Assembly (NCBI GenBank): GCA_958430865.1
Contig: CAUDNR010003001.1
Span: 33,912 to 88,101, forward strand
Length of the DNA stretch: 54,190 bases
Source of the DNA: Entrophospora sp. SA101
Lineage: Eukaryota; Glomeromycota; Glomeromycetes; Entrophosporales; Entrophosporaceae
Direction of reading: 5' to 3'
Both the position numbers and the translations under genes were made by a program. Positions within the stretch are counted from its first letter, which is position 1, and the number at the start of each line of letters is the position of its first letter. Below, in pieces: positions 36,105 to 47,272 of this stretch. The notes below the pieces were generated by a model. The model saw nothing but the letters and a program-made list of their open reading frames with translations, did not search any database and had not been told where the DNA came from.

Positions 36105-36503
36105 GGTCACCATTTCTTGAAGTTTGATTTGGTTTTCTTGTCAATACTTTTTAATTGTTCTTCTTTATTGAACTCATAAAATCCTTTTCTTTCCCTCATA
36201 GCCTTCATCATCTTCTTTCCTCTTCTTGCTTGTCCTCTTCTTGAGGAACTTCATCCTGAACCCTTATTTGGTTCTGATGGTAGATCTTGCTGATCTTTCT
36301 CAAAAAAAAAGACCCCTCTGGAAAATCTTAATGTGTTAAAATGCAACTTGTAATGATGTATGCTGTAGATTCAGTAAAACCAAGATCATCTACAAGAACA
36401 ACTTTATCAATTGTGGGAAAGAAGGTGCAGCTGTCTCAAATTGTCACACACATCCATCTGATATTGAATTCAAAGAATGTTGTGGACAAAGCTTGAGCTC
36501 AAG
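35656..36503. other. Intergenic with short coding-like pieces
   Basis: A (TTA)n tract lies at 36071-36104. On the minus strand a basic stretch (SSRRGQARRGKKMMKAMRER, about 36255-36195) ends in ...NFKKW and a stop. On the plus strand a Cys-rich run (NFINCGKEGAAVSNCHTHPS, about 36400) precedes the hAT end. Neither is assigned; they may be transposon remnants. Confidence 0.35.
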
Positions 36504-37597
36504 TAGAGATTGGCACTGTTTAAAATTCTTTAACCGGTTAACTAGCTGTTAAAACCTTCAGTTAACTGGTTAACCATTAATTTTAACCAGTTAAATTAAC
36601 CATTAAACTGTTAATTTTTTTAACCGGTTAACCAGTTACGAACAAAATTACCATTGCCATATTTAGTTAAAGCAAAATAACTATTATAAAATTTTTCATA
36701 GATTTAATTTTTTATTTATATACAATAAAAATCATTTCTTTTTAAAAATAAAATGCAGTTATTTGATTACCAACATCGTTAAAAAGCCTTTCAGATGGCA
36801 CAGATGTTGCAGGTATTTGTCTGCAATAATATTTTTGTTTTATTATTTGGTACATGAAACTTAGGATCTATTTTCTTGATAAATTTTTTAAAACCTTTCC
36901 ATGTAGCATATTAAAGGTAAAGAGTCTAATACAACCCATTCGGCCACAGCAAGATGTAATTCATTCATTTTGTGTTGTGGATGTTCTTTAGTTTTTTTCA
37001 AACACATCTGCTAATTTTGGTTGTTTTAAATCAATTTTCTAAAAAAATTTGAATTATGATAAATAAATACATTTATTAAACAAATAATGTAAAATCTAAA
37101 CATATTTCAGGATTAACTAAAATTTGATGACAATGCTTTAAATGATAATTTAATGTTGAAGTTGATGTGATGTCAGAATTAGCATATTTTGCACCACATT
37201 TGGTTTCTGTTCGAGGATTGATAATAACTTTGCAATAATATTGTTTGTTTTTTCTTCAAATTAATCCCAGACTTTTGATTTCCTTTAACTTTTTTTTGAT
37301 TTATTTCTTATTATTTGCATTATCACCCACAATATCAATTACATTCCCAGTTTCACTTTCAAAGTTTGCATTTGATTCTTCATTAACATAATTCTCAATA
37401 AAATCTAGACAAAATTCATATTGATTATAAAAATAGATAATTATTCAATTGTTTTAATTTTGGATGAATGAATGGATTATATTATATTGCGGTTATTTAT
37501 TATTTATTTATTAATTATAAAGATAATTAATGTTACGATTATTATTATAATTTTCTACCATTACACAAAATTAACCGGTTAACGGTGCCAATCTCTA
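36504..37597 (-). mobile_element. Decayed BED-finger hAT transposon
   Basis: Ends TAGAGATTGGCAC (36504-36516) and GTGCCAATCTCTA (37585-37597) are perfect inverted repeats. AACCGGTTAA motifs are repeated just inside both ends (36527-36640 and 37570-37582). The minus strand carries remnants of a hAT transposase: CGAKYANSD then LNYHLKHCHQ (BED zinc finger, about 37190-37120), AVAEWVVLDSLPFNMLHGK (about 36945) and the C-terminal IPATSVPSERLFNDVGNQI (about 36815-36760). The catalytic centre is missing (internal deletion) and the pieces are in different frames. Target duplication is unclear (AGCTCAAG vs AGTTAAGG). Confidence 0.82.
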
Positions 37598-37878
37598 AGT
37601 TAAGGAATAATAGGCCTGAGTTTGATGTTATAAATTTTTATTTAGGTAACAAATGATTAATTCTATTTCATATTTTACTAAAATAATTTAATAAACAATA
37701 AAACCAATAAAACCAATAAAAAAAAAACGAATAAAAAACGAAAAAAAAAAAATTTGGAATAAACGAATTAAACAAATAATACAAATAATTTATTCGAAAA
37801 AAATTTGTATTCAATTCAACAACAATAAAGACTTTAAATGTTTTACATTTCATTTCAAATATCCGAGCAAACATTATA

Positions 37879-38157
37879 CAGTCAAACCTCTTGTTTCAAC
37901 GACTTGTAATTAAGTTCGCATTATATTACAGCAATATTTTCAATTTTCTGTTGCATCTGTACGTTCTTCATTATTATACACGCACGTTCTTATATTTTTT
38001 TTTTGTCAAGATGAAAAAGATCTTGGCGTATCAAACACAGGCCACGACTACTAACTAGAGTTAAACCCATGCACAAACGTGCAGAAGCGAAAAATTTAAA
38101 AAATCGCAAGTAGTTTATATTAGTTTTTTTTGATTTCGTCGAAACGAGGGTTGACTG
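37879..38157. mobile_element. Pogo/Tigger-like MITE, 279 bp
   Basis: Starts CAGTCAAACCTCTTGTTTCA and ends ...GTCGAAACGAGGGTTGACTG; the ends are inverted repeats over about 24 bp and are flanked by TA on both sides. CAGTSAAACCTC-type ends with TA targets are characteristic of pogo-like Tc1/mariner elements. No transposase frame inside. Confidence 0.82.
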
Positions 38158-38600
38158 TATTAGTATTAATATTAGTATTAGTATATAATTTACATGAATA
38201 TTAATATTCGGGACTTTTGTATCAATAAAGAAATGACATCACGTCATGAGGGATCAACCACATACGATCGCATATTTTTCATGTTTCCCCAAACGGAGCA
38301 TCTAGGTTTTACATTTTTAGCATATATATTATATATTCGATTTTTCATACATAACAGTATTATTTTCCTTGTTTAAATTTCATAGTCATTCACAGATAAC
38401 AATTTGCAAAAATTGAAATGGGTATTTTTCTAGTATATCAAACAAAAATCTAATGTACTCGATTTACAACTACTATAAACCTAAGACACACTATAAACTT
38501 AAATCGACTATAATACTACTATAATTCACTAAATATGTCAATATCACATGTATTATGTAATAAATTGCATAAGCGTAATAACATTAGACTCTGATGTGAT
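38158..38600. other. Intergenic, no gene recognised
   Basis: The plus frame 38194-38376 is unsupported. An ATTAGT array (about 38158-38182) lies next to the MITE end. Confidence 0.4.
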
Positions 38601-39137
38601 GTGAAAAAAGTGATAGGTTATTATTATTGCCTTGTTTATACTGGACTCAAATTGAACAACTCTTTGAGACTGAAAGACGATATGATTATCTTAGTATTAT
38701 CGGCCAAACGAGACCCGAAGCAATGGGCGATAAGAGTTCACATTCCTCTCCAAGAGTTGATCTCTGAAAGGCTTATAATGTGTATTGTTTATCATTCGGG
38801 AAGTGGCAAGCTAGTATATTATGATTACTACAAGCCTAAGCTATTCAAATATGGAACTGCAATATGTTTAGATTAGTTGATGTAAATGCCAAACTTGGAA
38901 AAAAAGTTTCGCTTCATTAAGCGCAGATATGTAAAAGTTATCCGGCCTGATTATTTGATGGGACAAAACCTGAAACGGGTCCGGGACATGCTAGAATTAA
39001 ACACAAAATGCTTGGAGGAAATTATTCGAAAGATAAAAATTATTGGCGATAATATTGCGGAAACATCAACAAATCAAATCAATAAAAAGAAAAGAAACGA
39101 ACAAGATGATGATGAAGATGATGATGGACTATTATAA
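38601..39137 (+). pseudogene. Unidentified coding region split by stops
   Basis: Two adjacent frames in the same register (38601-38876, 91 aa, and 38886-39137, 83 aa) are separated only by a stop, LM and a second stop. The composition is protein-like: WAIRVHIPLQELISER, GSGKLVYYDYYKPKLF, then KFRFIKRRYVKVIRPDYL, a helical stretch and an acidic end (EQDDDEDDDGLL). I recognise no family. The register match across the stops suggests one former gene of at least 175 residues. Confidence 0.4.
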
Positions 39138-40528
39138 TTACAATATAGGCCAAAAAAGGTTTACAGTAAAGGATATAGAAAAAAAAAAGAATACATCAAA
39201 ATTGTAGTGACGATGATGTGATACACTGATTATGAAGAAATCAGAAGTAAATCAAGTAAAAACAAAAAAATGATGTTATTTTCGAAATCAAAATGACTCT
39301 AATAAACATCATTTTAAACCAGAAGAAGAGTATAAAATATATTATCCATGTTCCCTCGGATTAAATGTGAATTATTATTTTTTTAAAATTGTCTTACCTT
39401 TCTTTACTTTCAAAAATTGTATTGAGATGGATGGTCTATTATTATCATAAAAATACACGCAGTAAATTGGACTTGATAATTGGCCAAATGATCTAAAGCT
39501 TCACCTTTTAGTATATTTGTAATTTCAGAATTTCTTTGATGGTAAGTCATCATCATCACGTTAGATTGATGCTAAAGATATTAAATAATTAACTACAATG
39601 GCTGGAGTAAATGCAAGAAGAATGATTTGTTTAAAGAAATTGTTCCCAAAGCAATTGCGCTCCCGTCTATCAACTTTCTTTCTCGCATATACACCTTGTG
39701 TGATTGCTGATAATATATAAAGATAACTTGGCAACATATCACTTTTGCATATTTGAAAATCAAATGTCAAAATGTAAAAGACTAATTCCACAAAAAAATT
39801 TTTTTTTGACAATCTTGATAAAGTTTCTAAAATTTTTGTCACGTTTTTAAAAACTTTAATTTTTAACTTGTTACAATGTTTAAATGTTTAACAATAATAA
39901 CAATGCTATAAATAATGATTTAAAGCCCCATTCAAGAATTATCAAGACAATTCAAGAGAATTTGCTTTCTTTGTAAAATAAATATTAAATTCCAGATTTA
40001 AAAATTCCGAGAGCAAATAATTTATAGTTGCACGAACCAATACTTTTTTATTTTCCTTTTCGGATAATATTTTACTTAATATATACCAGATTTTTTTTTT
40101 TAATTTTATAGTAACAATTGAAATTTATATCATGATTATTTCCAACCTTGAATAACAACAAAGGTAAAGTAACACCTATTTTATTATATTACATCACGTA
40201 TGCGTGATAAATAATTGATTACAGTAAATAATATAAATATTATGAACATTATTTTAAATGTGAATTGAATAATTTATCATCGGACGTTATACCTGATAAT
40301 CGATGATTTATTTAAACTGGGTTAATTTCTTTTTTTTTTTTTTTTGAAAATTTCTTTAATTTTTTTTTTAATTCCTATACAACAAAATTATAATTTTTTT
40401 TAATAAAAAAGTCTCATTAATAACATTTTGTCATTCGCTTTGCCTCTCTCTCTTTTCTTTTCAAAAAATACAACAACTAAGTTAATATTATAACGGTCTA
40501 AATAAGATTAATATTCATTATAATAAAA
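39138..40528. other. Intergenic upstream of the arrestin gene
   Basis: A 93-aa minus frame (39842-39561) with hydrophobic stretches (VELVFYILTF, SYLYILSAI, LLAFTPAIVVNYLISL) could be a small membrane protein or chance. T runs at about 40331-40345 and a TCTCTCTTTTCTTTTC tract (about 40447) lie just upstream of the arrestin start, as in fungal promoters. Confidence 0.4.
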
Positions 40529-42824
40529 ATGTCTTCACATATAATAAATAACACCAACATAAATTATAATAAGAATAAAATTTGTAATCAAACAGCTACT
40601 TCTTTATTGGAGCTTGATTCAAACATTCCTTATAATATATTTATAAGGAATTTAAAATCATTAAAAGCTGGGCAAGTTGTTGTAAATTTTGATATAATAC
40701 TTGAAAAGAATAGAATAATATTTCACGGCTCACGTGATGATAGTAAAATAAGAACTGTGAGAGGTAAAGTGAGGCTTGAAGTGGCTGGTAAATTAAATGT
40801 CAAGGTAATTAAAATATTTATTTATATATTTGATCAATTTAATTAATCATTAATTGATTATAGTTAATTTTGTAAAATCACTTGCTACTATTAGGAAATC
40901 ATTCTATCACTTGTAGGTGATTATAATATTTCCTTAGATTTAATGAATGACATATCATCATCATTATCACCATCATCACCAACATCATCATTGGAATCAT
41001 TGGAATTATCATTACCAGAAAAACAAGGAACTGTCTTTTCAAGTTCCATATTATTAGAAAATAAAAGAGTATTATTATCAGGGATTCATGAATTTCATTT
41101 TGAATTTCTTTTACCAGGAGATTTATCAGAATCAATGAATTCAGATGCAGTTTTATGTAAATATTTTCTTAAGGCGGAATTAATGACCAGATTTCCAAGC
41201 GAATTATCAACAGATAACAACAAATCAGTTGACATTGTTGATTTGTTTATCGAAAGAGCTTTTTTAGAATCTGATGATGACATAACAAATGGATTAAGGC
41301 CAACAAGATTCATTGGTGGAAATAATGATTTACTTGATTTTGAATTCATATTGCCAAAAATCATGAAATTAAATTCAAATTCAATTGAATTTATTGGTAG
41401 ATGGAGTGGCTTTAATAGAGTTGATAAGATTAGTTTTTGTTTTGTCCAAAGTGAATGCTATAACATTGCAAATAATGGATGTATTGTTCATAATGAAAAA
41501 TCAATTGCTGGACCATTCTGTTTCCAATTACCAAAAAACGAGCCATTGAGACTTCAAAGCAGACCAACAATATTTAAATTACCAATATGTGAATCTTTTG
41601 TAAATGATTATGATTTAGTTAATATTAAAATAAGACATCAATTAGATGTTAAGATCCAATTAAATAACTTTAAAAAAGATCAAATTGAATTCAGGTTAGT
41701 CAATGATTAATATTTAATAATATTTATATTGATTTTTGTTTTCTCAAATTTTTCCCTTGATTATTCTTAGCATTCCAATCTCAGTCAAGTCAATAATACC
41801 TAATCAAGATACTTTGCCATTACCTCACAAAATCGATCTTTCAAATAGTGTTGCCTGTTTACAATTGGGAAATGAAATCTATACAAGTAAACCATCAAAA
41901 GAAGCCAATATAATAAACAAACAACCCATTTTTAAATCACCATCAATAATATTTAATAATGTCAATAACAGAGAGATTAATACCAGTCATAATATGAATA
42001 TTAGTACTAATACTGATAGTAATGTTACACGACCATCAAAGCCTTTACCAAGTATTCGTAAACAATTGTTTCAATTTTTATCAAGAAAAACTAGTATTCA
42101 AAGTAAAAAATCATCATCAAAAAAATCATTGCCAATCAATATTGAATCAAGAATATTTAATAATGATGATGATGATAATGACATTATTAACAATATTAAT
42201 AATAACAGTAATAGTAATAGTAATGGCAGTAGCAGTAGCAATATTAATAATAATAAAACAATAAACAATCTACGTAATTCACGCATTAGTACAATTACTG
42301 AAGTCTCAAGTGAATTTTCGATTGAAAATGATGATATAATAGAAGAAGAAGAAAATGATGATGAATATATTGAAAATATAAATCATGATATTGAATATGA
42401 CAATGATGATGCGGACGATATTAAGGCCAACAACACCATAATAACTGCAGCAACAGCAACCACTTATACTAATAATGACTTTAATGTCAAAGAGTTCCAT
42501 AAACCAGATTTCATCACCTTATCAGCAAATATTATAGCTGAAAATTTTATTAAATTCAACTATTTATTACATAAAAGACATCATCAAAATAACAAAGACA
42601 ATATTAATAAAACCAATAATTATCAACAGCAATATAAGAATCATCATAAACCTCCACCTAAATCACATCAAAATAAATCACTCAAAAGAAATAGTAGAAT
42701 CAGTAGAGCTTCATCTACTTCCACTTGTGTACAACCTGACGTCAAAGATTACATTAAACATTCAACTCATTATAAATCCGACAACAACAACAACATCACC
42801 ATTAATGACAATATCATCTCATGA
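40529..42824 (+). CDS. Arrestin-domain (alpha-arrestin) protein with Asn/Asp-rich C-terminus
   Basis: Three exons (40529-40804, 40895-41694, 41771-42824) total 2130 nt, giving 709 aa; GT-AG introns, phases match. Residues about 20-110 are the arrestin N fold: SLLELDSNIPYNIFIRNLKS, AGQVVVNFDIILE, VRGKVRLEVAGKLNVKEII. LLSGIHEFHFEFLLPGDLSE and KYFLKAELMTRF (about 150-190) match the arrestin N-domain core, and LQSRPTIFKLP to KIQLNN fits the C domain. From about residue 390 onward the protein is low complexity: Asn/Ser/Asp repeats, acidic blocks and His/Gln-rich stretches. Alpha-arrestins recruit ubiquitin ligases to plasma-membrane transporters. I see no PPxY or PY motif, so this adaptor function is not certain. 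No membrane segments. Confidence 0.82.
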
Positions 42825-44020
42825 TTGTAAATATCTCATATTTAAAAGAATGTTACTAGAATGAAAAAAAATATTCATTCATTCATTATTTTTTATTTTT
42901 TTCATTTTTTGTAAATTAATTCAGAATCAAAAAATTGTTTCACTCATTTACTTAATAATAATTCATTCGTTTAGTTATTTATTGGAGATAGATATAAGGA
43001 TGCAAGCAAAGGGGTATATATATGTATGTATGTGTGCACGTAGAAGAAAATTATTTCTTTAAATAAATTTTTTTTTCTATAATATAATTATATAAATGTT
43101 AAATATTATAGATTTAGAAAAATTTAGAAAAAAAAAAATAATTTTTTTATCGTCATCATTCTTTTGTATATTATATTTTCTTAAAAAAAAACAAAAAAAA
43201 AAAAATTTTTTTTAAAAAATTCACCACTCTCTTTATTTATTTTCTTTTAATTTAGCGGGCCTAATCATAAAAAAAAGTAAAATATTCAAACTTAATTAAT
43301 TTACAGTAATTTACATTTTTTCTTCATCATGTGCTAAATTTTTTTTTGATAAAAAAAAACAAAATAAAAATTTAAAATCATTTATAATAATTTTCTAACT
43401 GTTGGATTAACCGCTTGCTTTCCACACGTTACTTCAACAACCATATAATTTTAAAAATTGACGCGTGAAATTTCACATTTTCGAATTCGTGTAATCAATC
43501 CGATTTAAAGTAGCTCGCGCATTATTAAGTAAAGCTACGGCTATTCAAAAATGCAATTACTTTATTAATATGGGAAATTGAATCGAATCGAATTTGAGAG
43601 TGATTCGATTCGATTCGATCTGTAGTCAATTCGATTCGATTCGAATTCAAAAAAACAGGATTCGAATTGATTCGAATCAAACCGGATTCCTAAAATTTTT
43701 TAACGTCATATTAAATTTATATTTTTAATTTGATAATTTAAATTTATATTACACAGCGAATCACAATCAGTGTGCCTCCATTTGATGAATACTAATGGAT
43801 TGAGGTCTAAGAATGGTTTAATGATAATAAAATTCTTCTTGATATGATATTTATTCGAATTCTATAATTCTAAAAAAAGTTGACAAATTGTCATTATACT
43901 AGTATAACGAGATAAATAATAGGTATCATTTAATTTCGTCATTCGTCACCCGTAATTGATTTCGTAATTAATTTCGTAATTACGTATTACGTTTTTGGCA
44001 AAATAATTACCATCCCATGT
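42825..44020. other. Intergenic, AT-rich with a palindromic microsatellite
   Basis: No gene seen. It contains long A/T homopolymers (43123-43220), a GTATGTATGT run (about 43022) and the AATCG/CGATT array described separately. Remaining frames are short. Confidence 0.55.
43580..43685. repeat. Inverted AATCG / CGATT microsatellite
   Basis: AATCGAATCGAATTTG is followed by GATTCGATTCGATTCGAT and later GAATTGATTCGAATC, so the array is self-complementary and can fold into hairpins. The same pentamer repeats in an ECM16 intron (2069-2117). Confidence 0.7.
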
Positions 44021-44397
44021 ATAATGCGATCCATGCCATCTGTTATAGATGGCCTAAAACTTGGTCAATGAAAAGTTTTATTTGGATGTATCAAAAAAGG
44101 TTTGACAAAAGAAGAGCTCAAAGTGCCACTGCTATCAAGTTATATTTCAGAGCAAACGGCATATCATCATGGTGAAGACAATCTACATGATACTATAATT
44201 GGTCTTGCACAGAACTTTGTGGGATCAAATAACATTAATTTATTGGAACTTATAGGACAGTTTGGAGCAAGGAAAGATGGTGATAAAAGAAATGCTGCAC
44301 CAGGCTCTCATCCCTTGTTAGGCTGATATATCACCCAGATGATGACAATCTTTTAGAATACTTGAATGAAGATGGAACAAAAATTGAACCAAAATTA

Positions 44398-44526
44398 AAG
44401 ACTAGTGCCGTAATCCAAAAAAGGAAAAAGTATGGTTGCAAAAGTGGTCGCAAAGGTAATTGCAACCACTTTTTATATTCCGTAAATACAATTACTACCA
44501 TCATCATAATTTACGGCACTAGTCTT
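44398..44526. mobile_element. MITE family C, copy 1 (129 bp) in TOP2 relic
   Basis: Starts AAGACTAGTGCCGTAA and ends with the exact reverse complement TTACGGCACTAGTCTT, flanked by TA on both sides (44396-44397, 44527-44528). An inner inverted repeat (AAAAGTGGT..GCAA / TTGCAACCACTTTT) adds a second stem. TA target duplication suggests a Tc1/mariner-type mobiliser. Confidence 0.9.
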
Positions 44527-44965
44527 TAGCAGCCAAAATGGTATGTTTCTGTTATCCCGATGGTTCTTGTTAATGGTGTGGAAGGTATAGGAGCACCAGC
44601 ATTCCTAATTTTAACCCCACAGATATTATTCAAAACTTGTGAAAAAAAATCGAAGATAGAGATATAGTTCCAATGTATCCTTGGTACTGTGGATTTTATG
44701 GGGAGATAAAGCAAGCTGGTGCTAATAGTACACATCACATGGAATTATCAAGAAAACAACTGATACCAATGTCATCATTACCGAATTACCACCCCGTAAA
44801 TGGATTGAAGATTACAAGTTAAAAGTACTTGAGGAACTCAGAAAAGATGGAACTATTATAAACGTTTTAAACAAATGTACCAGCGAAAAAGTGCATTTTG
44901 AAATCGAATTAAATCCTGAAAAAATAAATACCCAGGAAAAAGAACTTGAAAAGGGTTTCCAACTA

Positions 44966-45094
44966 AAGACTAGTGCCGTAATCCAAAAAAGGAAAAAGTA
45001 TGGTTGCAAAAGTGGTCGCAAAGGTAATTGCAACCACTTTTTATATGCCGTAAATACAATTACCATCATCATCATAATTTACGGCACTAGTCTT
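44966..45094. mobile_element. MITE family C, copy 2 (129 bp) in TOP2 relic
   Basis: Same length and orientation as copy 1, differing at about two or three bases (the TATATGCC region and the ACCATCATC repeat). Flanked by TA (44964-44965, 45095-45096). High identity implies recent insertion or local copying. Confidence 0.9.
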
Positions 45095-46024
45095 TATTTC
45101 TAACTAACATGTCCATTGACAACATCAAACATGATGTGTTTTGATTCGGACATAAATTAACAAAATATAATTCACCAAAGGATATAATAGATGCATTTTA
45201 TGAAATAAGATTAAATTTGTATGAAAAAAAGAAGGGTAGGTTATGATTTTGTTGGATTTTTTTTTTACTAACAATGTATATATTAATATATGTGTGTGTG
45301 TTGATTAATCTATTTTCATACATGTGTACTAATTCACTGATTCATCTATTTATTTATGTATGATGACAGTCATATTTAATTAGAGAAAAAGAACAAAAAA
45401 TGAAGATGATGAATAATAAAATCAGATTTATTTCCATGAAACTTGAAGGTGAAATTAAAATTTGATAGTTTAAAAAAAATTGGAAATTATAAAACTTCTT
45501 GAATCATACAATTTTGATAAATTCCATAATAATGATGATAATAATAATGATTTTGAAGGATACAACTATTTATTAAAAATATGGTTGTCTGATGATGATG
45601 GGGTAATCAGTTAATTGGTGATTTAATATTTTCCTTTTTTTTTTTCAATTAATAACACATATACATAATTAATGTTATACTCAGACCATCAATGAATATG
45701 AAAAAGAAAATAAAAGGCTCCAAGATGAATTAACAAAAATCACAAATATGACAGCCAAAGATCTTTGGTTAAAAGACTTGGATGTATTGGAGGCTGGATG
45801 GAACGAATTTAATGATCATCGACAACACAATAATAATAATACAGAAAAACATAGAATTGGTGATGATGATGATGATGATGATGATGAATTATCATCAAAT
45901 CAAGCATCAACAAGTAAAGGTAAGTTAAGCTTTGATTATTGTGGATGGAAAATTATGTTAGTTATGAAATTTTTTTTTTTTAGTTGGAGGAAGAGCATTG
46001 AAGAGAAGAAAATGTTCTAATTAA

Positions 46025-47272
46025 TAAATTATATATTTATTTATTTCATTATTAATTATGATGACTATATATATATTTTATTATTTATTATTTATTAATG
46101 AAAACTCGTAACTTCCAACTGATTTTAGTTTGGAAACATATATACTTGTAATGTATTTCAAGTGTTCCATAAATCTTGAACCCTGAAATGTTCACTTTGT
46201 CTGGTTTTGTTGCAGTATGCCCCATATATGAAATGTTACAAAAATAGTAAATTCAAATAAAAAATCTGGTTGCAACAAATCATTCCCTGACTTCTAAATA
46301 ATCATTTGGTGCAATTATTTTTTTAAAAATGATCACCCCTGAAGAGCAAATATCATTTTTGGTAAGTCAATAATAGTTGATGGTTTTTGCTGTCATCCAC
46401 TGTATAATAATTAATGAAAGTTTTAATGAAAGAATATGATGAATTTAATTTAGTGCAACCTATTTAACATTAAAAAGGATTACTTGCAAGAGTAGATAGC
46501 CCATCAATAATTGGTACCTTGCAATAAATATATTGTGCACTGCACATGTGGTCAACCTAGGAGTGCCAGTGCACATTAAGACTTTGGTTTGCACACTCCT
46601 TTAAGGCTCCGAATGAATCAACAAAATTTGGTCTCTAATTTTGATTTGTTTCATCCGAATCAATATATACTATTTAATACACATAAATAATGAATCAACC
46701 CAATGAATTTGATTTGAATCTATCCCAATGAATCATAATTTGATTTGCTTATGGAAGATAGGTGCAAGGTAATCAACTGATTATTGTAATATCTAAATGG
46801 CAAAGAAAAGGAGCAATCCAAACCAGTTATACTGTTACTGGATAAAGTAAATAAATAGATATAAAGTTCTTTTTTATTTTTCTATGACCAATTTTATTTC
46901 AATCATTAGCCGATTGCAAGCCCGCTTTGGTTTATTTAAAACAGCTTGTTTAACAGCCTTACCTTTACAATAGCACTATTAATATTGCCAATCAACACTC
47001 TTGAACAATGCCATTGTTAACATTTACCAGCTAACCAACATCAATCAGTACCAAGCCCTTACTTATTCACCAAAGCAAATACCTTGTCAACACTCATTCA
47101 CTAGTTAACCAATGCCAGTACCAAGCCTTTGCTCACTAACTAAAACAAATAAACCACAGCCTTTTACCAAAGTGTTTTACCGAAAATAAAAATGCAGGAT
47201 TATATTTTATTTTATTTTTAATCTGAATGTATATTCATTTTGTATTTTATTACCATCTTTTGCTTTCATATT
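46025..47272. other. Intergenic with repeat fragments
   Basis: No gene seen. It includes a solo end of MITE family A (about 46165-46223). A possible weak inverted pair is TACCTTGCA at 46517 and TGCAAGGTA at 46762. Two diverged direct copies (core CAGTACCAAGCC..T.CTCA, about 47047 and 47116) have a period of about 70 bp. Confidence 0.5.
46165..46223. mobile_element. Solo right end of MITE family A
   Basis: GAACCCTGAAATGTTCACTT through GTTGCAGTATGCCCC matches the right arm of the copy at 26188-26313, including the sub-terminal TTCAGGGTTCAA segment. No matching left arm was found nearby. Confidence 0.7.

Larger units (their letters stand above)
44021..46024 (+). pseudogene. DNA topoisomerase II relic with two MITE insertions
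   Basis: TOP2 passes DNA duplexes in the nucleus. The relic covers the breakage-reunion domain to the C-terminus: MPSVIDGLKLGQ (stop) KVLFGCIKK, YISEQTAYHHGED, TIIGLAQNFVGSNNINLLE, IGQFGARKDGDKRNAAPGS (44170-44320), DDDNLLEYLNEDGTKIEPK, MITE, WYVSVIPMVLVNGVEGIGAP (about 44540), TELPPRKWIEDYKLKVLEEL (about 44777), the second MITE, AFYEIRLNLYEKKK (about 45192), KMMNNKIRFISMKLEGE, and DELTKITNMTAKDLWLKDLD (about 45728). The tail has an Asp run, a last intron and GGRALKRRKCSN with TAA at 46024. Stops (about 44069, 44665), frameshifts and a missing ATPase half make it non-functional. Late introns are retained. The active-site Tyr region lies upstream of what is preserved. Confidence 0.85.

Noticed and set aside
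44398..44526. MITE copy 1 acting as a functional intron of topoisomerase II
   Set aside because: Removing the segment between its internal GT and AG does not restore the frame to the following WYVSVIP block, and the gene has other stops.
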